Source: an uncultured Clostridia bacterium
Lineage (GTDB): Bacteria; Bacillota; Clostridia; Oscillospirales; Acutalibacteraceae
Length of the DNA: 10,600 nucleotides
NCBI GenBank assembly: GCA_937875885.1
Contig: CALEIO010000242.1
Location: forward strand, 1-10,600
Reading direction: 5' to 3'
Shown: piece after piece, positions 6,900-10,600 of the stretch
Position numbering within the stretch: the stretch's first letter is position 1
Layout: each line of letters begins with the position of its first letter
Notes under the pieces: model-generated
The model's database searches: none
Seen by the model: only the letters and a program-made list of their open reading frames with translations
What the model was told of the DNA's origin: nothing
Program-made: the position numbers and the translations under genes

Positions 6900-7106
6900 T
6901 GTTTGGGCGGTCTCTGCTTTTTGCGCCAATAATGCAGAGACTTCACACAAGCAAGGGGATGTTTGTGTGAATAGGGTACCCTTGAGGCTTTTTAAGAAAA
7001 CAAGGTCTATACCCTCCTTCGAACTCTTGCAAGAATATTATATGGGTTTAGTGCGCAAAAGTCCCCACCCCACAGGCACAATTAGGGGTGGGGAAATCAA
7101 ATTTTT
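6900..7106 (+). ncRNA. Candidate structured RNA or leader, identity unknown
   Basis: This is most of the 353-base gene-free stretch. Directly visible pairings are: 6942-6950 with 6963-6971 (9 bp, TTCACACAA/TTGTGTGAA); 6973-6978 with 7010-7015 (AGGGTA/TACCCT), stacked on 6980-6984 with 7001-7005 (CCTTG/CAAGG); and a long-range closing pair 6919-6926 with 7053-7060 (TTTTGCGC/GCGCAAAA). A competing hairpin pairs 6910-6917 with 6934-6941 (GTCTCTGC/GCAGAGAC). A GC-rich hairpin and T tract follow. A strong promoter, about 200 bases and a closing helix fit a small RNA such as 6S, but I cannot match a known consensus. It could equally be a regulated leader of the downstream gene. Confidence 0.4.
7063..7106 (+). 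terminator. GC-rich hairpin with a delayed T tract; possible terminator or attenuator
   Basis: CCCCACCCC (7063-7071) pairs perfectly with GGGGTGGGG (7085-7093) across a 13-base loop. TTTTT (7102-7106) follows only after 8 intervening bases, which weakens the case for efficient intrinsic termination. If it terminates, it would end the leader RNA before the regulator gene. Confidence 0.45.
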
Positions 7107-7111
7107 CTGCC

Positions 7112-7135
7112 AAAAGGGGTAGGAAAAGGGGTAGG
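7112..7135 (+). repeat. Two tandem 12-base repeats in the leader
   Basis: AAAAGGGGTAGG occurs twice back to back, exact, between the GC-rich hairpin and the ribosome site. Each GGGGT could pair with the ACCCC of the hairpin's left arm (7067-7071), in competition with the terminator-like stem. Confidence 0.8.
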
Positions 7136-7164
7136 AAACCTCAAATCTGCGCGGAATTCATTCA

Positions 7165-7171
7165 GAAGGAG
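7165..7171 (+). promoter_or_regulatory. Ribosome binding site that sets the regulator's start
   Basis: GAAGGAG lies 6 bases before ATG 7178. This favours 7178 over the longer open frame from GTG 7088, which has no good ribosome site, begins inside the GC-rich hairpin and would code a basic, non-membrane extension in front of a clear signal sequence. Confidence 0.8.
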
Positions 7172-7177
7172 CCTTTT

Positions 7178-8251
7178 ATGTCAAAAAAATTATTCGCTGT
7201 GGCAGGATTGCCGCTTCTGCTCTTTGCCCTTTCGGGGTGTGCGCAGGTGGGCAGCAAAACCGCCACAATGTCCGCTATATATCTGGTAACAACAATTCTG
7301 GCAATGATACTGCTGCTTGGTTACTGCTTTCTTCTCAGGAAAAAGGAGCCCTGGTTTGTGGTGTTGTTTTCGGCAGTAGTGGTGGTCAACTCGGGATATT
7401 TTGCCCTTTCTGTTTCAAACACCCTGGGTGAAGCACTCCTTGCCAACAGAGTGTCGTATCTTGGGTCGGTTATCCTTCCCGTTACCATCCTGATGCTGGT
7501 TATGAATGTCTGCAACATTCAGGTCAAAAAGTGGATTGTTACAAGCTTAGTGCTGTTGAGTGTTGTGGTGTTTCTCATTGCCGCAAGCCCCGGTTACAGC
7601 ACTGTTTATTACAAGGAAGTTTCCCTTATTATCGTAGACGGAGTTGCATCACTTAAAAAAGAGTATGGACCTCTGCACAGTTTGTATCTCTACTATCTGC
7701 TGGGATTATTCGGTGCAATCGTGGGCGTTATTATTTATGCTTTTGCACGTAAAATGGTAAGGTCACCTCTACACGGAGCTCTGCTTGCAGGTGCCGCATT
7801 TGTAAATTTCGGCGTGTGGCTTATGGAGCAGCTTGTGGATATCGACTTTGAATTCCTCTCGGTTTCATACATAGTAAGTGAGCTGTTTCTGCTTGGAATC
7901 AGCCTTATGGTACAGGATTCGGGATTCAGAGAATCTCTTGTGTCCCTGAATATTCACCACACCCAGCCAAAGACAGAGGAAACTCACCTTGCAGCAAGCA
8001 CAGAGTCTGCAGACGATCTTGCAGAGAAATTTGAGTTTCTTACATCCCGACTTTACACTCTCACACCCACTGAAAAAGAGATATATAGAATGTATCTGCA
8101 AGGTTACCGCACAAAGGATGCAATGCAGAGCCTGGGAATCACCGAGAATACTCTTAAATATCACAACCGCAATATCTACTCAAAGCTTGGTGTTGCCAAC
8201 CGCAAGGAGCTTGTGCAGGTGGCACAGGCCGGCGAAAAAGTAACTACTTAA
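7178..8251 (+). CDS. Membrane-bound LuxR-type regulator with 7TM sensor-like region and lipobox
   Basis: 357 residues from ATG 7178. The N terminus MSKKLFAVAGLPLLLFALSGC ends in a textbook lipobox with C21. Next come about six to seven hydrophobic segments (about 33-54, 62-82, 94-115, 122-140, 172-195, 204-222, 233-252). Their order and wording ('RVSYLGSVILPVTILMLVM') resemble the N-terminal 7TM region of some histidine kinases, but no kinase domain follows. A linker of about 40 residues leads to a C-terminal GerE/LuxR helix-turn-helix (about 295-350): LTPTEKEIYRMYLQGY, IAE-like 'AMQSLGITENTLKYHNRNIYSKLGVANRKELV'. This suggests a one-component regulator that senses at the membrane and binds DNA directly. 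It is divergent to the dockerin operon and probably controls it, itself, or both. Whether the lipobox is really cleaved is open. It ends about 80 bases before a bidirectional terminator. Confidence 0.85.
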   Translation: MSKKLFAVAGLPLLLFALSGCAQVGSKTATMSAIYLVTTILAMILLLGYCFLLRKKEPWFVVLFSAVVVVNSGYFALSVSNTLGEALLANRVSYLGSVILPVTILMLVMNVCNIQVKKWIVTSLVLLSVVVFLIAASPGYSTVYYKEVSLIIVDGVASLKKEYGPLHSLYLYYLLGLFGAIVGVIIYAFARKMVRSPLHGALLAGAAFVNFGVWLMEQLVDIDFEFLSVSYIVSELFLLGISLMVQDSGFRESLVSLNIHHTQPKTEETHLAASTESADDLAEKFEFLTSRLYTLTPTEKEIYRMYLQGYRTKDAMQSLGITENTLKYHNRNIYSKLGVANRKELVQVAQAGEKVTT

Positions 8252-8275
8252 GCCAAAAACCGTACCAAGGAGTGA

Positions 8276-8299
8276 ACTGTCCCAAATTGTGCGGACAGT
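8276..8299. repeat. Small inverted repeat after the regulator gene
   Basis: ACTGTCC (8276-8282) pairs with GGACAGT (8293-8299) across 10 bases. No T tract follows, so it is not an obvious terminator. The wording is reminiscent of some insertion-sequence ends, but no transposase or second end is present in the window. Confidence 0.4.
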
Positions 8300-8320
8300 A
8301 CAAAACAGCCCTAATGGTAG

Positions 8321-8356
8321 AAAAAATAAACCGCAGAAGTTTGTGTGCTTCTGCGG
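8321..8356. terminator. Bidirectional intrinsic terminator between convergent genes
   Basis: CCGCAGAAG (8331-8339) and CTTCTGCGG (8348-8356) form a perfect 9-bp stem with an 8-base loop. On the minus strand it is followed at once by TTTATTTTTT (8321-8330 reversed), a strong terminator for the DUF1919 gene. On the plus strand the tail is T-rich but interrupted (TGTTTTGTTATG), a weaker terminator for the regulator gene. Confidence 0.85.
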
Positions 8357-8410
8357 TGTTTTGTTATGTGTTTTTCTCTTTTGTTTTGCAGGGGGTGGTT
8401 GCGGTTGTCT

Positions 8411-9100
8411 TCAGGCTTTGCTTTGGGAGTTTTCTTTTATCCAGCCTGCAATGTCGAAGCAGGTTTCGTAGTAGCGCTGGCCGCGCATATTGGCAAAGGC
8501 TGTCATAATGCGCACATTGTTGCGATGCTTGAACTGCTTTACCTGAACTGCCCAGGGGTACTGAGGATAGTCTTTAGCGGTGAACATCACCTTGTTTTTG
8601 TAGGGGAGTTTGTCGAATCTCTCCATCATTTCGGGCAGATACATTCCGTCGTGGTCGGTGGAAACGATGAACAGATTATCCCAGTTGATTCTGGTTTTGC
8701 GTCGGTTCCAGATGTCCAGAGCTTCCTGCTCGGAGTGGTAATGCACAAAGCAGATTTCCACATCGTCAATAAGTCCAACGGGGAAAGCCTTGCCTGCATC
8801 GATGAACACAGGGTCCTTTGAGAGATAGTGCTGTGGATTTTCCAGAAAACGGATGAAATCGGGACCATCCATAGCCAGATTGATGGTGGGTGTGGTGAAT
8901 TTTCTGCCCGCATCGTGGTAGAAGTGACCGCCCAGACAGTTGTTGCAAAGGATGGAGAACTCGATGCCGTCAAGCTTTTGGCGGATTTCCTTGTTCCATT
9001 TTTTGCGGCCAATAGGAGAAAGGGTCTTTCTCAGTTTAAGCCAGAGCTTCAAGGGCAGAGGATAGGGACCGTCGTGGATTATGTAGGTATCAGTATGCAT
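8411..9100 (-). CDS. DUF1919 family protein (exopolysaccharide-locus type)
   Basis: 229 residues, no signal peptide or membrane segment. Hallmarks of DUF1919 are visible in order: 'FSILCNNCLGGHFYHDAG', 'TPTINLAMDGPDFIRFLENPQHYLS', 'VGLIDDVEICFVHYHSEQEALDIWNRRKTRINWDNLFIV', then 'DHDGM...ERFDKLPYKNKVMFT'. From the family's usual setting, members are found in capsule and exopolysaccharide gene clusters and are often annotated as exopolysaccharide biosynthesis proteins; the reaction is not established. Here no glycosyltransferase or transporter lies next to it in the window. The ATG at 9100 has AAAGGAGA 6 bases upstream. The gene has its own promoter and its own terminator, so it seems monocistronic and convergent with the regulator gene. 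Family call fairly sure, function unknown. Confidence 0.85.
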   Translation of the reverse strand: MHTDTYIIHDGPYPLPLKLWLKLRKTLSPIGRKKWNKEIRQKLDGIEFSILCNNCLGGHFYHDAGRKFTTPTINLAMDGPDFIRFLENPQHYLSKDPVFIDAGKAFPVGLIDDVEICFVHYHSEQEALDIWNRRKTRINWDNLFIVSTDHDGMYLPEMMERFDKLPYKNKVMFTAKDYPQYPWAVQVKQFKHRNNVRIMTAFANMRGQRYYETCFDIAGWIKENSQSKA

Positions 9101-9138
9101 AAAGTATCTCCTTTGCTATAGTTTGTTCATCTGTGTTA

Positions 9139-9167
9139 ATTTTATCATATTGTTTATTAGGGGTCAA
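9139..9167 (-). promoter_or_regulatory. Sigma-A type promoter for the DUF1919 gene
   Basis: Reading the minus strand: TTGACC (9162-9167), a 17-base spacer, TAAAAT (9139-9144), about 40 bases before the start codon. Good match and ideal spacing. It lies just after the terminator of the aminopeptidase gene, making the downstream gene an independent unit. Confidence 0.7.
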
Positions 9168-9197
9168 GTAGCAGGTTGAGTGCGCAGAGGTTGGGGA

Positions 9198-9234
9198 TAA
9201 AATAAAAAAGGCGGCACCCGAAAAGGGTGCCGCC
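9198..9234 (-). terminator. Strong intrinsic terminator of the aminopeptidase gene
   Basis: GGCGGCACCC (9210-9219) and GGGTGCCGCC (9225-9234) form a perfect 10-bp stem with a 5-base loop. On the minus strand it is followed by TTTTTTATTTTAT. It begins about 27 bases past the stop codon at 9261. Confidence 0.92.
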
Positions 9235-9260
9235 TGAGTTTGTTCTGATTTGTGTACTTA

Positions 9261-10600
9261 TCAGCCGAAGAATGCGGAGAAAGCACGGTATGCCATATAG
9301 ATATCAACCTTGGAGATGATCTCGAAGGGAGCGTGCATTGAGAGTACGGGAACGCCAAGGTCTACAACGTCAACGTTCATATTTGCAACGTACTTTGCAA
9401 TTGTGCCGCCGCCGCCAAGGTCAACTCTGCCAAGTTCGCCTACCTGCCAGAGGATGTTGTTGTTCTCAAGCATTGCGCGGATTTCGCCCATATACTCTGC
9501 AGAAGCGTCGGATGTGCCGCCCTTGCCGCCGTGACCTGTGTACTTACTGATTACAACGCCTTCGTTAAGATAGGAGCTGTTCTTTGCCTCGAAGCAGGAA
9601 GCGTATGTGGGGTCGTATGCAGCGTTAACGTCTGCAGAAAGGCACTTGGACTTGGAGATTGCGTGGTGACCCTCTACGCCATCCATCTTTGCAAGGTCAT
9701 TGATGAAGTAGCGCAGGAAGTCGCTCTGCATACCTGTGTTGCCGTCAGAGCCAGTTTCTTCTTTATCGCAGAGAACTGTGATAGCAGTTTTCTCGGGAGT
9801 TTTTGCATCGATTGCAGCCATGAGTGCAGGGTAAGCACAGCATCTGTCGTCGTGGCCGTAGCCGCCCATCAGACCGCCGTCAAAGCCAACGTCACGGGTC
9901 TTGTATGTGGGCACCAGTGTGAGCTCTGCAGAGAGGAAATCGTCCTCTGTGATGCCGTATTTTTCGTTGAGGAGATACATAGCGTTGAGCTTAACAAGCT
10001 CGCCCTCTTCCTCGTCGCAGAAGGGACGTGAGCCAACGATAACGTTCAGGTCTTCGCCGTTGAATGCTTTTCTCAGGGGCTTCTCAACCTGCTCGTAAGC
10101 CAGGGGGGGGAGAAGGTCAGAGATGCACAGGCAGGGCTCGGATTCGTCATCGCCAAAGCGGATGTCTACCTTTGTGCCGTCCTTCTTGCACACAACACCG
10201 TGGAGAGCCAGAGGAATTGCAAGCCACTGATACTTGCGGATGCCGCCGTAGTAGTGCGTTTTGAAGAAGCACATGCCCTTGTCCTCGTATACGGGGACCT
10301 GCTTGAGGTCGATACGGGGGGAATCGATGTGCGCGGCGGTAATGCGGATACCGTTGTTGATGTCCTCGGTTCCGATTTTGAACAGATAGATATTCTTGCC
10401 GCGATTATTGTAATAGAACTTGTCGCCTGCCTTCATGGGCATGCCGAAGGAATAGGGCTTGTAGCCTGCCGCTTCAGCCATTTTGACACCCTCGGTAACA
10501 GCCTCGCGCTCGGTTTTTGCTGCGTCAAGAAATTTGACGTAGCCCTTTGCATATTCGTATGCCGCCTCGACAATTTCCTTGCCTGCCTTTTCATAGACGG
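9261..10600 (-). CDS. M18 family metallo-aminopeptidase (N terminus beyond the right edge)
   Basis: The frame is open through the right edge, so the 5' end is missing; 445 residues are visible and the ATG at 10481 is internal. It is a cytoplasmic, zinc-dependent enzyme that removes N-terminal residues (acidic ones in aspartyl aminopeptidases) from peptides. M18 motifs are seen in order: 'AYEYAKGYVKFLDAAKTEREAV' at the start, 'AAHIDSPR' (metal-binding His), 'GGYGHDDR' (bridging Asp), 'CDKEETGS' (catalytic and metal-binding Glu pair), 'LSADV' (Asp), 'GHGGKGG', 'DLGGGGT', and 'VLSMHAPFEIISKVD' (last metal-binding His). All key residues are intact. By comparison with the usual family length (about 430-470) only some 20-30 residues should be missing. 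A strong terminator follows. I do not assign a gene symbol because apeA-type naming varies. Confidence 0.93.
   Translation of the reverse strand, partial: VYEKAGKEIVEAAYEYAKGYVKFLDAAKTEREAVTEGVKMAEAAGYKPYSFGMPMKAGDKFYYNNRGKNIYLFKIGTEDINNGIRITAAHIDSPRIDLKQVPVYEDKGMCFFKTHYYGGIRKYQWLAIPLALHGVVCKKDGTKVDIRFGDDESEPCLCISDLLPPLAYEQVEKPLRKAFNGEDLNVIVGSRPFCDEEEGELVKLNAMYLLNEKYGITEDDFLSAELTLVPTYKTRDVGFDGGLMGGYGHDDRCCAYPALMAAIDAKTPEKTAITVLCDKEETGSDGNTGMQSDFLRYFINDLAKMDGVEGHHAISKSKCLSADVNAAYDPTYASCFEAKNSSYLNEGVVISKYTGHGGKGGTSDASAEYMGEIRAMLENNNILWQVGELGRVDLGGGGTIAKYVANMNVDVVDLGVPVLSMHAPFEIISKVDIYMAYRAFSAFFG

Noticed and set aside
6887..6900. Minus-strand promoter for the six-gene operon in the AT-rich stretch
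   Set aside because: Hexamers such as TATTAT and TATATT exist, but none has an acceptable -35 at 16-18 bases, so I do not annotate it, although a promoter is expected nearby.
6900..7106. Firm identification of the leader as 6S RNA
   Set aside because: Size and closing helix fit, but the inner part folds as separate hairpins rather than one long stem with a central bubble, and no consensus could be matched by eye.
7088..7177. Longer regulator start at GTG 7088
   Set aside because: It starts inside the GC-rich hairpin without a ribosome site. ATG 7178 has GAAGGAG at 6 bases and begins a proper signal sequence.
8345..8821. 158-codon plus-strand open frame overlapping the terminator and the DUF1919 gene
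   Set aside because: It begins inside the bidirectional terminator and lies opposite clear DUF1919 motifs.

Overview
The window looks like chromosomal DNA of a Gram-positive gut or rumen anaerobe of the Clostridia, most likely a Ruminococcus-like member of the Oscillospirales. The reasons are a secreted protein ending in a type I dockerin with 'KDATAIQK' helices, strong AGGAGG-type ribosome sites, sigma-A style promoters, a DUF4428 zinc-ribbon protein and a DUF1919 protein. This placement comes from family recognition by eye and not from a search.

The left two thirds (1-6824) is one tightly packed minus-strand gene string, read from 6824 down past position 1. The order is: a DUF4428-type double zinc-ribbon protein; a small single-pass membrane protein; a DUF6935-like protein ending GDGRWFLWEQ...DPWA; a small lipoprotein whose start overlaps the preceding gene by 70 bases; a 939-residue secreted protein (signal peptide, beta-helix, beta-sandwich modules, twelve exact 12-residue linker repeats, dockerin); and a second secreted multi-module protein that runs off the left edge. 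Gaps are 31 bases or less, several ribosome sites lie in the end of the gene before, and no internal terminator is visible, so I read it as one operon. The last two genes share a ~118-residue module, with near-identical DNA in places.

Positions 6825-7177 form a divergent regulatory region. It has a near-consensus plus-strand promoter (TTGACT, 17 bases, TATAAT), a perfect dyad over its -35 box, then about 200 bases able to fold into several hairpins with a long-range closing pair, ending in a GC-rich hairpin and a T tract. This may be a small structured RNA (6S-like in size and layout, identity not established) or an attenuator-type leader. Just downstream is a membrane LuxR-type regulator with a lipobox, about seven membrane segments and a C-terminal GerE helix-turn-helix. 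It is divergent to the operon and is the obvious candidate to control it.

The right third holds two unrelated minus-strand genes. One is a stand-alone DUF1919 protein (8411-9100) with its own promoter, facing the regulator gene across a shared bidirectional terminator. The other is an M18 family metallo-aminopeptidase (9261 to the right edge, lacking its extreme N terminus), followed by a strong terminator.

The most interesting unit is the operon plus its divergent regulator. It couples cytoplasmic and membrane proteins of unknown function to a dockerin-bearing, apparently non-catalytic surface protein.
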